A DNA stretch of 64,000 bases from Heyndrickxia ginsengihumi (GTDB lineage Bacteria > Bacillota > Bacilli > Bacillales > Bacillaceae_C). The stretch lies in contig NZ_JAAIWK010000013.1 of assembly GCF_011008565.1 (NCBI RefSeq), positions 1 through 64,000 of the forward strand. Reading direction: 5' to 3'. The position numbers and the translations under genes are program-made. The stretch's first letter is position 1. Each line of letters opens with the position of its first letter. Positions 8,213 to 18,240 of the stretch are shown here, in pieces. Below the pieces are notes generated by a model that did not search any database, was not told the DNA's origin, and saw nothing but the letters and a program-made list of their open reading frames with translations.

Positions 8213-10074
8213 GTTGGTTATTAAATTTATATGAGACTTATGAATCTAATTTAGACCGAGTTGGAGAAATCGAAAAAAAGTATAATGACCAGGAATTTAC
8301 ATTGTTACCAATTTCCCATACGACACAAAATGCTCATATTGAAGTAGAAATTACAGAAGATGGGGAGTTTCATTCAGCAACGGTTATTGATAAAAGTGAT
8401 GCTAGCACGTTAATTCCATGTACGGAAGATTCAGCTAACCGAGCTGGTTTAAAAATTGCTCCGTATCCACTTCATGATAAGTTAAGTTATGTAGCTGGTG
8501 ATTTTGTAGCTTATGGGGGAAAGATAGAGCCGTTTACATACTATATTAAGCAACTTGAGGCTTGGGTGAAATCTCCCTATGCGAATGAAAAACTCAAATG
8601 TATTTATACTTATTTAAGCAAAAAAAGATTGATTCGTGACTTAGTCGATGCGAAGATCGTATGGTTAGATTCCGATGGACATTTAATTGAGAAATGGGAT
8701 AAAAAAGCTGAGTCTATGTATGGCAATAAACCGCCATTGTTTTCGGTCATTAGCGGTGGACAGGAAAGTGCCTTTGTTAGATTTAATGTTTATTCTCCGG
8801 ATTCTATCATAACGAAAGTATGGAAAGATCCCGAAATGTATAATTCTTTCATTCAATATTATAAAAATCTATTAAGTGATGAAGATGTTTGCTTCGTAAC
8901 GGGAGAAACATTACCGAGTACAGATAAACATGCAAACAAGATTAGAAATGCTGCAGATAAAGCTAAATTAATTTCAGCTAATGATAGTAGCGGCTTTACT
9001 TTTAGAGGACGTTTTAATAAAAGCAATGAAGTTGCCAACATTAGTTATGATGTGTCACAAAAGGCGCATAATGCTCTGAAATGGTTGATTCAGCGTCAAG
9101 GAAAAATCATTGATCAACGTGTGTTTCTTGTATGGGAGAATGAAAAAGTTAACACGTATGATCCTCATGAGGACGCATATGATCTGTTTTCACTTGATCC
9201 AGCACAATCCGAGAAAACAGAAAGAAAATCGTATACCAATGAAGAATTTGCTCAACAATTTTCTAAAGTAATCGATGGATATCAAAATGAGTTGCCCGCC
9301 GATTCAAAAGTAAACATTATGATCCTTGATTCAGCAACTACAGGTCGGCTTGCAGTTCTTTATTACCGAAATATGAATCAAAACCTTTATTTAGATAGGT
9401 TAGTTAAATGGCATTCAACATGTATATGGAGGCATTGCTATCGTAAAGGGATAATCTTTTTCGGTGCACCTGCTACAAAAGATATTGCGTTTGCTGCATA
9501 TGGACAAAAAGCGAGTGAAAAAGTTGTTAAAGGATTAATGGAACGTATCCTTCCATGTATTTTAGATGATAAAAAAATTCCAGTAGATATTGTAAAAAGT
9601 GCTTTTTATCGTGCTTCCAATCCTGTAGCAATGGAAAATTGGGAATGGGAAAAAACATTGAGTATTGCATGTGCCTTAATTAATAAAAAGGAGGGTTACA
9701 ATGTGACGTTAGATACAAAGAATTTTGATCGTGATTATTTATTCGGTCGATTATTAGCAATTGCAGATGTTTTGGAAAGACGTGCACTAGATAGTGATGA
9801 AACACGATCTACAAATGCAATTCGATATATGAATGCTTTTTCGCAACATCCTGCAAGAACATGGAAGACTATCCAAGCTAGCCTGCAGCCCTATCAAGCA
9901 AGACTAGGTACAAGAGGCTTATATTTGTCTAAATTAATAGATGAAGTAGCTTCTAACATGAATTTTGATGATTTTAATAATAGACCATTATCGGGTAAAT
10001 ATTTATTAGGATTTTATAGCCAACGCCATGAATTATGGCAAAGGAATACAATGAAAGAAGAAACATCTAACTAG
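8209..10074 (+). CDS. cas8c: Cas8c (Csd1), Cascade large subunit
   Basis: This is the large subunit of type I-C Cascade, which reads the PAM and helps open the DNA. The 621-aa length is normal for the family (about 580-640), and the N-terminal [12 protein letters not shown] is typical of Csd1. Its start overlaps the end of cas5 (ATGA). Type I-C cas8 genes are known to carry an internal start that yields the small Cas11 subunit. A candidate here is an in-frame ATG near 9641, but I cannot prove its use. No frameshift is visible. Confidence 0.95.
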   Translation: MSWLLNLYETYESNLDRVGEIEKKYNDQEFTLLPISHTTQNAHIEVEITEDGEFHSATVIDKSDASTLIPCTEDSANRAGLKIAPYPLHDKLSYVAGDFVAYGGKIEPFTYYIKQLEAWVKSPYANEKLKCIYTYLSKKRLIRDLVDAKIVWLDSDGHLIEKWDKKAESMYGNKPPLFSVISGGQESAFVRFNVYSPDSIITKVWKDPEMYNSFIQYYKNLLSDEDVCFVTGETLPSTDKHANKIRNAADKAKLISANDSSGFTFRGRFNKSNEVANISYDVSQKAHNALKWLIQRQGKIIDQRVFLVWENEKVNTYDPHEDAYDLFSLDPAQSEKTERKSYTNEEFAQQFSKVIDGYQNELPADSKVNIMILDSATTGRLAVLYYRNMNQNLYLDRLVKWHSTCIWRHCYRKGIIFFGAPATKDIAFAAYGQKASEKVVKGLMERILPCILDDKKIPVDIVKSAFYRASNPVAMENWEWEKTLSIACALINKKEGYNVTLDTKNFDRDYLFGRLLAIADVLERRALDSDETRSTNAIRYMNAFSQHPARTWKTIQASLQPYQARLGTRGLYLSKLIDEVASNMNFDDFNNRPLSGKYLLGFYSQRHELWQRNTMKEETSN

Positions 10075-10089
10075 AAGGGAGAAATTACT

Positions 10090-10950
10090 ATGACTATATT
10101 AGATCATAAAATTGATTTTGCAGTTGTTTTATCTGTTACAAAAGCCAATCCAAATGGGGATCCATTAAATGGAAATCGTCCGAGACAAAATTATGACGGG
10201 TATGGAGAAATATCCGATGTAGCTATTAAACGGAAAATTAGGAATCGCCTGCAAGATATGGGAGAATCAATTTTTGTTCAATCCAATGATAGAAAAGCAG
10301 ATTCATATAGCAGTTTAAGAGAGCGAGCTGAAGCGAATACTGAGCTAAGTAAAATGTTAAAGTCAAAGGATAGTTCAAATGATGAATTTGCAATGGTTGC
10401 TTGTAAAGAATGGATTGACGTCCGAAGTTTCGGACAAGTGTTTGCTTTTAAAGGTTCGGGGAACAAAGGAGTATCCGTTGGCGTTAGAGGACCAGTGTCT
10501 ATTCAAACAGCAACAAGCATTGATCCAATTGACATTACAAGTATGCAAATAACAAAAAGCGTAAACTCTGAACCTGGTAAAGATAAAGGTTCGGATACGA
10601 TGGGGATGAAACACAGGGTAGACTTTGGACTATATGTTTTTTATGGCAGTATCAACACACAATTAGCTGAAAAAACTGGTTTTACCAATGAGGATGCAGA
10701 AAAAATCAAACAAGCACTCATAACACTATTTGAAAATGACACCTCGGCTGCCAGACCTGACGGAAGTATGGAAGTACACAAAGTTTACTGGTGGGAGCAT
10801 AAATCTAAATTAGGCCAATATTCTTCTGCAAAAGTTCATCGGTTATTAGAAATTAAAAGCAATGTAGATGAACCAAAGTCGATTGATGATTACACAATTA
10901 TACTGAATGAATTAGACGGATTAGAAGTGAATGTCATTAATGGAGTATGA
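10090..10950 (+). CDS. cas7c: Cas7c (Csd2), Cascade backbone
   Basis: Several copies of this 286-aa RRM-fold protein coat the spacer part of the crRNA. In Cas7-family Cascades a thumb inserts at every sixth nucleotide, leaving that base unpaired with target DNA. The N-terminal VTKANPNGDPLNGNRPR is the family hallmark. It lies 15 nt after cas8 with AAGGGAG before the ATG. The six-nucleotide rule matters here because the mismatches between the repeat-like guide and the cas5 promoter site fall at positions 6 and 12. Confidence 0.96.
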   Translation: MTILDHKIDFAVVLSVTKANPNGDPLNGNRPRQNYDGYGEISDVAIKRKIRNRLQDMGESIFVQSNDRKADSYSSLRERAEANTELSKMLKSKDSSNDEFAMVACKEWIDVRSFGQVFAFKGSGNKGVSVGVRGPVSIQTATSIDPIDITSMQITKSVNSEPGKDKGSDTMGMKHRVDFGLYVFYGSINTQLAEKTGFTNEDAEKIKQALITLFENDTSAARPDGSMEVHKVYWWEHKSKLGQYSSAKVHRLLEIKSNVDEPKSIDDYTIILNELDGLEVNVINGV

Positions 10951-11599
10951 TAAAGAAATTGATTATTTGATGCTGTCTGGTATTCAACATTTTCAATTTT
11001 GTAAACGACAATGGGCTTTAATCCATATTGAACAGCAATGGGAAGAAAATGTTAGAACTGTTGAAGGGCAATATCTTCATCGAAATGCTGATCAGCCATT
11101 TATAAGGGAAAAACGAGGCAACAAGTTAATTGTTCGTGCAATGCCTGTGAGATCAAAAGAGTTAAACATTACAGGTATTTGTGATGTTGTAGAGTTTGTT
11201 CAGGATGATAATGGTGTGGAGATAAGTGGGATAGAAGGAAAGTACGTAGCTTATCCTGTTGAATATAAACGTGGGAAACCAAAGATGAACGATTCCGATA
11301 TTTTGCAGCTAACAGCACAAGCGATGTGTTTAGAAGAAATGCTACTTTGTGAAGTCAATGTCGGATACGTGTTTTATAATGAAATAAAACATAGAATAGA
11401 TGTTCCGTTAACAATTAATGATAAAAATAAAGTAAGATCAATTGTTGCAGACATGCACGATTATTATAAGCAAAGGTATACACCTAAAGTAAAGACAGGC
11501 TCTTATTGTAAAAATTGCTCCCTTCAAAATATTTGTTTACCGAAATTAATGAATAAACGATCTGTAAAAAGTTATATTGAAGGGAAGATCAATGAATGA
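10940..11599 (+). CDS. cas4: Cas4 exonuclease, spacer-acquisition factor
   Basis: Cas4 is an iron-sulfur RecB-like nuclease that trims prespacers and sets PAM selection with Cas1. The protein shows the N-terminal LSGIQHFQFCKRQW with cysteine C21, the nuclease lysine motif VEYKRGKP, and a C-terminal CKNC...C cluster. I chose the ATG at 10940 rather than 10931: AAGTGA lies 9 nt before it but abuts 10931, and relatives begin with the corresponding ME. It overlaps cas7 by 11 nt and cas1 by 4 nt. Confidence 0.94.
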   Translation: MEYDKEIDYLMLSGIQHFQFCKRQWALIHIEQQWEENVRTVEGQYLHRNADQPFIREKRGNKLIVRAMPVRSKELNITGICDVVEFVQDDNGVEISGIEGKYVAYPVEYKRGKPKMNDSDILQLTAQAMCLEEMLLCEVNVGYVFYNEIKHRIDVPLTINDKNKVRSIVADMHDYYKQRYTPKVKTGSYCKNCSLQNICLPKLMNKRSVKSYIEGKINE

Positions 11600-12627
11600 A
11601 AAAACTTTTAAATACGTTATTTATCACTCAACCAGATGTTTATTTATCTTTAGATGGCGATAATATTGTTCTTCTTAAGGAACAAGAAAGGTTAGGGAGA
11701 CTACCGCTTCATAATTTAGAAGCGGTTGTATCCTTTGGATATACTGGTGCGAGTCCTGCTTTAATGGGGTATTGTGCTGAAAGAAACATTTCATTAGTAT
11801 TTTTTACGATGAATGGTCGTTTTCTAGCAAGAGTAATCGGTCAAAGTAGAGGAAATGTAGTATTAAGAAAGAAACAATATAGAGTATCAGATGATGAACA
11901 TATGTCTGCAAGAATTGCCCGAAATTTTATTATCGGAAAAATTTACAATCATAAATGGATAATTGAGAGGATGACAAGGGATTATCCGCTTCGGGTTGAT
12001 GTCAATCAATTCAAAGAAGTTTCTCATTATCTATCTTCTGTTATTCATGAAGTTAGGATCTGTGAGGATTTAGAAAGATTAAGAGGATTGGAAGGACAAG
12101 CAGCTACTAGCTATAATAAAATATTCAATCAGATGATTTTACAGCAGAAAAATGACTTTTATTTTCACGCTCGTTCTAGGAGACCGCCGTTAGATAATGT
12201 GAACGCGATGCTCTCATTTGCTTATACATTATTAGCAAACGATGCGGCTTCCGCATTAGAAGGGGTGGGACTGGATGCATATGTTGGATTTTTACATCGC
12301 GATAGACCTGGAAGAGCATCTCTCGCTCTAGATATTATGGAGGAATTACGTGGTGTCTATGCTGATAGATTTGTTTTATCATTAATTAATAAGAGAATCT
12401 TAAATAAAGATGCCTTTTTAAAAAAAGAAAACGGAGCTATAATCATGACAGATGAAGCTAGAAGAAAGTTCTTAAAAGCTTGGCAAGCTAAAAAGCAAGA
12501 AAAGATCACACATCCGTATCTTGGCGAAAAAATATCATGGGGATTAGTACCACATGCCCAAGCATTGTTATTAGCCCGTTATTTACGTAATGACTTGGAT
12601 GAGTATCCACCTTTTTTATGGAAGTAG
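11596..12627 (+). CDS. cas1: Cas1 integrase (type I-C)
   Basis: With Cas2, Cas1 inserts new spacers at the leader end of the array. The 343-aa protein has the metal-binding residues E166 (LRGLEGQAA), H234 (GFLHRDRPGR) and D246 (LALDIMEEL). The ATG overlaps the cas4 stop (ATGA). No disruption is visible, and the 30 varied spacers imply that the acquisition machinery has worked. Confidence 0.97.
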   Translation: MKKLLNTLFITQPDVYLSLDGDNIVLLKEQERLGRLPLHNLEAVVSFGYTGASPALMGYCAERNISLVFFTMNGRFLARVIGQSRGNVVLRKKQYRVSDDEHMSARIARNFIIGKIYNHKWIIERMTRDYPLRVDVNQFKEVSHYLSSVIHEVRICEDLERLRGLEGQAATSYNKIFNQMILQQKNDFYFHARSRRPPLDNVNAMLSFAYTLLANDAASALEGVGLDAYVGFLHRDRPGRASLALDIMEELRGVYADRFVLSLINKRILNKDAFLKKENGAIIMTDEARRKFLKAWQAKKQEKITHPYLGEKISWGLVPHAQALLLARYLRNDLDEYPPFLWK

Positions 12628-12635
12628 GTGTAGTA

Positions 12636-12926
12636 GTGCTAGTATTAATTACGTATGATGTTAGCACTGTTAGTAACAGTGGTCAAAAGCGATTGAGGAA
12701 AGTTTCAAAGCTATGTCAAAATTACGGACAACGAGTCCAAAATTCAGTATTTGAATGTATTGTAGATGCTGCGCAGTTTGCAACATTAAAAATTGAGCTT
12801 ACAAATATTATTGATGAAAATCAAGATAGTCTTAGATTTTATCAACTAGGTAATCATTATAAGAATAAGGTAGAACATATTGGAGTTAAACAATCAATTG
12901 ATGTGGAGGGGCCTTTAATTTTTTAG
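12636..12926 (+). CDS. cas2: Cas2 (type I-C)
   Basis: Cas2 is the structural partner of Cas1 in spacer integration. From the GTG at 12636 the product is 96 aa, the usual I-C length, and begins MLVLITYDV, the conserved first strand with its aspartate. AGGTG lies 6 nt upstream. An in-frame ATG at 12618 inside cas1 would add six atypical residues. It ends about 170 nt before the first repeat, the normal layout. Confidence 0.95.
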   Translation: MLVLITYDVSTVSNSGQKRLRKVSKLCQNYGQRVQNSVFECIVDAAQFATLKIELTNIIDENQDSLRFYQLGNHYKNKVEHIGVKQSIDVEGPLIF

Positions 12927-13094
12927 TGCGAAAGTAAAGTGCACATAAATTTCCTAGTATATTCGCACCTGAATTTTCATGTTTTATTTCCAATTTTTGT
13001 TATATTTTTATTAAGTTCTTTACTTTAGTAAAGAAAATGGTGAGTTTTTAATCAATTTTTTTGTAATGTTGAATTGTTTTGATTAAAATTCGCA
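12927..13094 (+). promoter_or_regulatory. CRISPR leader with array promoter
   Basis: This AT-rich leader carries an inverted repeat GTGCGAA/TTCGCAC starting at the cas2 stop and a palindrome TTCTTTACT/AGTAAAGAA near 13016-13035. The array promoter is TTGTAA at 13061-13066 and TAAAAT at 13084-13089, spacing 17. It would start transcription at the first base of repeat 1. Confidence 0.8.
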
Positions 13095-15122
13095 GTCGCA
13101 CTCTACATGAGTGCGTGGATTGAAATAAACGGATTTGGATCTGATTATACGGGGGTAAATCGTCGCACTCTACATGAGTGCGTGGATTGAAATAACAGAC
13201 AGCAAAATACACGGGCTGGATATGTTTGTCGCACTCTACATGAGTGCGTGGATTGAAATGCCACGTTAACAGATGCAGCAGGGTCTACATACGGTCGCAC
13301 TCTACATGAGTGCGTGGATTGAAATTGCCTTTTAATGCATATGCCTTAAACGTTGAAGGCGTCGCACTCTACATGAGTGCGTGGATTGAAATTTTTCTTG
13401 CAAGAAAGAAAATAGCAACGAAATAGTCGCACTCTACATGAGTGCGTGGATTGAAATACCCAGAGTCAATGGCAGCACCAGAAAAATATAGCGTCGCACT
13501 CTACATGAGTGCGTGGATTGAAATATCCCATTTTTCACGCATTAACCCGGATTCTCGGTCGCACTCTACATGAGTGCGTGGATTGAAATAGGTTTTACTA
13601 CAAATAGGTGATGGTCATGAAAAAGTCGCACTCTACATGAGTGCGTGGATTGAAATCATCTGGAACCATGAGAAGTACAACGAATGCGATAGTCGCACTC
13701 TACATGAGTGCGTGGATTGAAATATAAAATGGGAAATCGGTTAGTGACGGTTGAAACGTCGCACTCTACATGAGTGCGTGGATTGAAATCGATCGAACGG
13801 GATACTAACATCGCAGGAATCTCAGTCGCACTCTACATGAGTGCGTGGATTGAAATACTGATTACTTGTGTTGCGGTTATAGCGGTTGCTCCGTCGCACT
13901 CTACATGAGTGCGTGGATTGAAATATCAAAGGCATATGAAGAAGTCGAAATTTGTGAGTCGCACTCTACATGAGTGCGTGGATTGAAATCGCTATGCTTA
14001 TTATTTGATAAATACACCAGATATGTCGCACTCTACATGAGTGCGTGGATTGAAATTAAGACCCATCATTAACCCTCCAAAGCTTCAATAAGTCGCACTC
14101 TACATGAGTGCGTGGATTGAAATTTTATCTCCCCATACTGGAACAACAGTACACCATCCCGTCGCACTCTACATGAGTGCGTGGATTGAAATCTATGTGT
14201 TATTACTCTAGGAATCTATAGTTTTGTCGCACTCTACATGAGTGCGTGGATTGAAATAGCTCAGCAAACAGCTGATACTGCATTACAAAGGTCGCACTCT
14301 ACATGAGTGCGTGGATTGAAATTCAGATTAAGGAAAGAGAATTTAATGGTGAAAAAAGTCGCACTCTACATGAGTGCGTGGATTGAAATAAAAGGGAGAA
14401 GATACTATGAAAACCATTTATCAGTCGCACTCTACATGAGTGCGTGGATTGAAATGCAGATGTATACTAAGCTATATGTCTACGGAGGTACGTCGCACTC
14501 TACATGAGTGCGTGGATTGAAATTGTTATAAAAAATGGACGTCCTTTTAATGAATTTGTCGCACTCTACATGAGTGCGTGGATTGAAATTCCTGTTACTG
14601 GAAAGGCTGTTTTTTCCCATAAAGTCGCACTCTACATGAGTGCGTGGATTGAAATACAATTTAATTTTATCTCATCACCAGGATATGCAAGTCGCACTCT
14701 ACATGAGTGCGTGGATTGAAATTCCGTGTCATCCAACGCTGCACGAATGCTGTTGGCAGTCGCACTCTACATGAGTGCGTGGATTGAAATTTGATATGCC
14801 TAAATAATCTTGGATGTATTGTCGGTCGCACTCTACATGAGTGCGTGGATTGAAATTACTTTTGCTGGTATGTCTGCTTTGTCTACGTCAGTCGCACTCT
14901 ACATGAGTGCGTGGATTGAAATTCCAGAAGATATGGCAAAACAACTTATCAATAAGTCGCACTCTACATGAGTGCGTGGATTGAAATCTTTTGCAGTCTC
15001 TTTATTCATTTGGACTTTTTCGTCGCACTCTACATGAGTGCGTGGATTGAAATATCAATGCACAATCTTATCCTAGAGCAATGGGTAAAAGTCGCACTCT
15101 ACATGAGTGCGCGGATTGAAAT
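13095..15122 (+). CRISPR. Type I-C CRISPR array, 31 repeats and 30 spacers
   Basis: Repeats are 32 bp, starting GTCGCACTC, with loop TACAT, stem partner GAGTGCG and handle TGGATTGAAAT. Starts: 13095, 13162, 13228, 13294, 13361, 13426, 13493, 13558, 13625, 13692, 13758, 13825, 13893, 13958, 14025, 14092, 14161, 14226, 14291, 14358, 14424, 14492, 14558, 14624, 14691, 14759, 14825, 14891, 14956, 15022, 15091. Spacers are 33-37 bp. All repeats I checked are identical except the last, where T22 is C, marking the distal end. The leader lies on the cas2 side, so new spacers enter at 13127. I noticed no duplicated spacers. Confidence 0.99.
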
Positions 15123-15815
15123 GAGGTTAAATATAATAGTTTCAAAGAGCTGTTAGGTTGCATTAAGTTACATAGAGATTATGAGTAACAGTTTAAGAAG
15201 TATGACTTTCTATGTTAGCAATTATTAAGTTTCAGCCTTGTACTTGAATATTAAGTTAAATTACATCATTTAAACTTAATGACTGTTAGAAAATTTTAAA
15301 TGCGATTCAAAAGTTCATCGGTTTTAAAGCACTTAATACAGACGAAAAAGTGGGAAGAAATTAATTTCATCCGATACAGCTATTGGTAGTTCATTAAAAT
15401 GGAGGCACTAGAATGTATAAGTAAGTTTGGACCATTTTTATATGCAGGCTGCAGCTTTTTCCCCATCTTCCGTTCTTCGATGAACGAAAGGATACTCTCC
15501 TCCTCCATCAGATCAAGACCGACACTGTTTGTACGGCTATTGCACTATCAAAGAATTTAGTGAGGAATAACCTACTCTAAGTATTTCATTCAATTATTTG
15601 CCTATAAAGTAAAGTGACGATTATGTATGGGAAATGGACTGGCTGCTAGAGAGATTTTCGGTTGCTACTTAGCTTCAAAAAAGGCCGATGCTAATCAAAT
15701 TAATATAAATGTTTAGACTAACAATTATTTTTTGTAAGCATTCTTTTCATTCCAAACGATTATCTATACATAGTGTGATACGATTAAATATAAATAGAGG
15801 AGAGAAATTTAATAG
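15123..15815. other. Gene-poor stretch after the CRISPR array
   Basis: There is no intact gene. A minus-strand frame open from 15544 to 15380 has no start codon but reads like protein (it includes RTNSVGLDLMEEESILSF), so it may be a decayed gene fragment. I cannot name its family. The rest is AT-rich sequence without repeats or terminators that I can defend. Confidence 0.4.
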
Positions 15816-16253
15816 ATGAACAATCTCACAAAATTTAAAATAAAAAAGCCTGCTAATGAAGTATTTGAGGCGTTCGTAGATCCTGAAAAAATCAGTAATT
15901 TTTAGTTTTCATCAACTTCTGAAAGGTGGAAACAGGGAAAGACGATTACAGTCAAATACGATGAATACAATGCACAGATTGAGATTGTCATAATAGAAAT
16001 TGAGGTGAATAAGAAAATCGTGTTTCAATGGGGGGCCAATGGAGAAGGGTATGTTGTCACGATTATGCTAGAAGCGGATGATCATATGAGTACTATTATT
16101 GAAGTTCGTGAAGAAGGCTTTAATGAGAAAGATAAAGGGTTTGTTAATCAATTGATTGATAATAAAGAAGGCTGGGTATTCATGCTGACTTGTTTGAAAG
16201 CCTATTTGGAATTTGAGGTAAATGAGCTGCGGACGGGGCTAGTAAAGGATTAG
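15816..16253 (+). pseudogene. START/AHSA1-domain protein with a premature amber codon
   Basis: The frame opens with an ATG after GAGGAGAG and runs 146 codons in one phase, broken only by TAG at 15903-15905 (codon 30). The surrounding text is N-F-stop-F-S-S-T-S-E-R-W. AHSA1-like proteins usually have tryptophan here, so a single TGG-to-TAG change would explain the stop. The downstream part includes ITVKYDEYNAQIEI, FQWGANGEG and a C-terminal helix and looks fully conserved. This points to recent inactivation, a sequencing error or rare readthrough. Members bind small hydrophobic ligands. A hairpin follows at 16284. Confidence 0.82.
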
Positions 16254-16281
16254 CCGTAAAAAGTTTATTTCGTACAATAAT

Positions 16282-16555
16282 TTATCCACATGTTCGTTGG
16301 ACTTCTTTCTTAAACACATGTGGATTATTTCTTTTTGAAAATGTATATCCCCATATTTTCAACCTTTATCCCCAACAATGTTTATAACTCGTCTATAACT
16401 TTACTCAACTGAACTATCTTTTTATGATGAAGATTCTTTAAAAAGGCCGTTTTATATCCTTTATTTCTTTCTCATTAAACGATTCATAAAGTTGGTGGAG
16501 TGCCCCTTTATAAACAATATCTATTTTCAAAACAATCTTTTAGAAATGTGGATAA
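16282..16555. other. Cluster of DnaA-box-like sequences
   Basis: TTATCCACA at 16282-16290 and its reverse TGTGGATAA at 16547-16555 match the consensus box exactly. TGTGGATTA (16319) and TTATCCCCA (16366) differ by one base. The interval is AT-rich and has no gene. No dnaA or dnaN lies near, so this is not the classical origin. Confidence 0.5.
16284..16336 (+). terminator. Terminator-like hairpin containing a DnaA-box-like arm
   Basis: A 10-bp stem ATCCACATGT/ACATGTGGAT (16284-16293 with 16316-16325) with a 22-nt loop is followed by TATTTCTTTTT. The left arm overlaps TTATCCACA, a perfect DnaA box, so its role could be either. Confidence 0.55.
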
Positions 16556-16767
16556 ATTGGTTTTTTCCCTGCTCATACAGGGAATAGAATCTGGAATGAA
16601 GTTGTTAACAATTTCTTAATAGAGTCATGATAGAATAACTATACATGACAATAATAGTTCATTCGTGATTCATGACATATTGTTATCAATTCGAATCATT
16701 CCTCACTTTTATTTACTTGAAAATAATTGCTACGTGGACATATAAACCAAAAAAGGAGATGAGCGTA

Positions 16768-17148
16768 ATGTTTTTAGCAGAACTTCAATTAAAGGAGAAA
16801 GAAGCATTTCTTGAACTGGCGGCATTAATTGCAAAGAGTGATGGGAGACTATCAATCTATGAAGATGTGATTTTTGAAAAATACCAAAAAGAAATGGGAT
16901 TAGAGAATTATACGATAAAAGGTCTTGAGATTAGTGAAATTGTTAAGTTATTTACAAATGAACGTTCTAAAACAATTGCTTTAACAGAAATACTGCGACT
17001 TATTTTCTCAGACGGTGTTTTTCATGATCAAGAACGAGAATCGATCAACTTAGTTATGACACATTTTGGATTTGATCCTCATGAATATGGAAGTTTAAAA
17101 GATTGGGTCCTTAAAATAAAAGATTTATCAGTATATCAAGAAAGCTAA
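16768..17148 (+). CDS. TerB-like helical protein
   Basis: This 126-aa all-helical protein resembles the TerB/DjlA N-terminal fold. It has two similar halves with acidic motifs (AALIAKSDGRLS near the start and RLIFSDGVFHDQE in the second half) that probably bind metal. I chose the ATG at 16768 because AAGGAG lies 9 nt upstream; a longer reading from 16672 has no ribosome binding site. It stands alone between a possible DnaA-box cluster and a strong terminator. The cellular role is unknown. Confidence 0.72.
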   Translation: MFLAELQLKEKEAFLELAALIAKSDGRLSIYEDVIFEKYQKEMGLENYTIKGLEISEIVKLFTNERSKTIALTEILRLIFSDGVFHDQERESINLVMTHFGFDPHEYGSLKDWVLKIKDLSVYQES

Positions 17149-17160
17149 TTAGGAGAGTGT

Positions 17161-17206
17161 AACACCCCCATCGAATCAATGTTTCGATGGGGGTGTTCTA
17201 TTTTTT
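17161..17206 (+). terminator. Strong terminator after the TerB-like gene
   Basis: A perfect 15-bp stem AACACCCCCATCGAA (17161-17175 with 17183-17197) is followed by TTCTATTTTTT. Confidence 0.95.
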
Positions 17207-17670
17207 ACGCAATATTCCATTGGATTGGTGCTAGCCTGCGGAAAGCGAAGGATATTTCCGGAGCGGGGTTGGAGCGCAATATTCGAGTTTTCTTTAGTTA
17301 CCTTTGTCGCTCCTCTTTTTTTGAATATATTTCAGTAAAACCTATATTCTAATTTGGAGCACTTCATTTTATTCAATTGGTTGGCACAAAATAGTTCATA
17401 AGCCTATATGTCCAAAATTTGCACTTGTGCATACGATATGTTTATGATTGTTATTTCGTGTATGAATTTGCAATGTCTCTATCCAGAGATAGATGTAATG
17501 TTAAATAAATTTCTATCCGAAGTTAGTAGATTCATAAAGCTGATTTAGGTAAGATAAACATATCCTAAGCAGGCAGCTGAAATTAAGTTATCCGATTTGA
17601 ATAAAGGAATATGTTAAGCTTGGATGATTTGCACTTATTTATGATGTATTAAATTAAGGGAGGAATGTTT
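17207..17670. other. Intergenic region with a decayed GC-rich repeat
   Basis: A fragment at about 17230-17275 (TGCGGAAAGCGAAGG) resembles the tail of a dispersed Bacillus intergenic element that recurs in this window. The remainder is AT-rich with no gene. Confidence 0.45.
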
Positions 17671-18207
17671 ATGCACCAACAGTTTTATACGGTGATCATC
17701 ATCGCAGCAGTTATCATTTTTGGCATCTTTAGACGCATTCGCCGAAATATTGGATGGCAACAGTTGAATCAAGGAAGAATAATGTTTAGAGCGATTCTTT
17801 TATTTATAGTTGGGATCGTATTTTTAGGAGAAAGTATTTCACACCCTGTAAGTTTGGTATCAGATGTTATTGGAATTATGATTGGTATCGTTCTTTCTTA
17901 TTATAGTGCAGGAATGACACGGTTTGAGCAAAGGGACCGAAGCTGGTATTACCGACCAAATACATGGGTGGGTACCGCTGTTATTGCAATTTTCTTTATA
18001 CGTTTAATTTATCGTTTTTATGAAATGTATGCCCATGGTGTATTAAGCGGAGTGCAGGGGGAGCAAGCAAGTGAAATGCAGAATATGGGATATGCTGTTG
18101 GAAATTCATGGACTGCTGGCTTCTTGCTCATTATGTTTGCTTACTATGTTAGTTATTATATGATGTTATTGCGCAAACAAAAACATCTTTTACAGTCAGG
18201 TGAGTAA
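17671..18207 (+). CDS. Polytopic membrane protein of unknown function
   Basis: This 178-aa protein has about four or five hydrophobic spans, a basic cytoplasmic patch (RRIRRNIGWQ) after the first, and a soluble turn rich in aromatic residues (RSWYYRPNTW). I do not recognise the family with confidence. The ATG at 17671 lies 7 nt after GGAGG; an ATG at 17665 is too close. It sits 33 nt ahead of a sensor kinase and response regulator, so it may be a sensory partner or target of that system. Confidence 0.72.
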   Translation: MHQQFYTVIIIAAVIIFGIFRRIRRNIGWQQLNQGRIMFRAILLFIVGIVFLGESISHPVSLVSDVIGIMIGIVLSYYSAGMTRFEQRDRSWYYRPNTWVGTAVIAIFFIRLIYRFYEMYAHGVLSGVQGEQASEMQNMGYAVGNSWTAGFLLIMFAYYVSYYMMLLRKQKHLLQSGE

Positions 18208-18240
18208 TAGATGGCTGAATTGAAATAGGAGTGAATGAAG

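Noticed and set aside
14307-15156. Three open frames of 62-71 codons with repeated ALYMSAWIEI
   Set aside because: They are translations of the CRISPR repeats and spacers, not genes.
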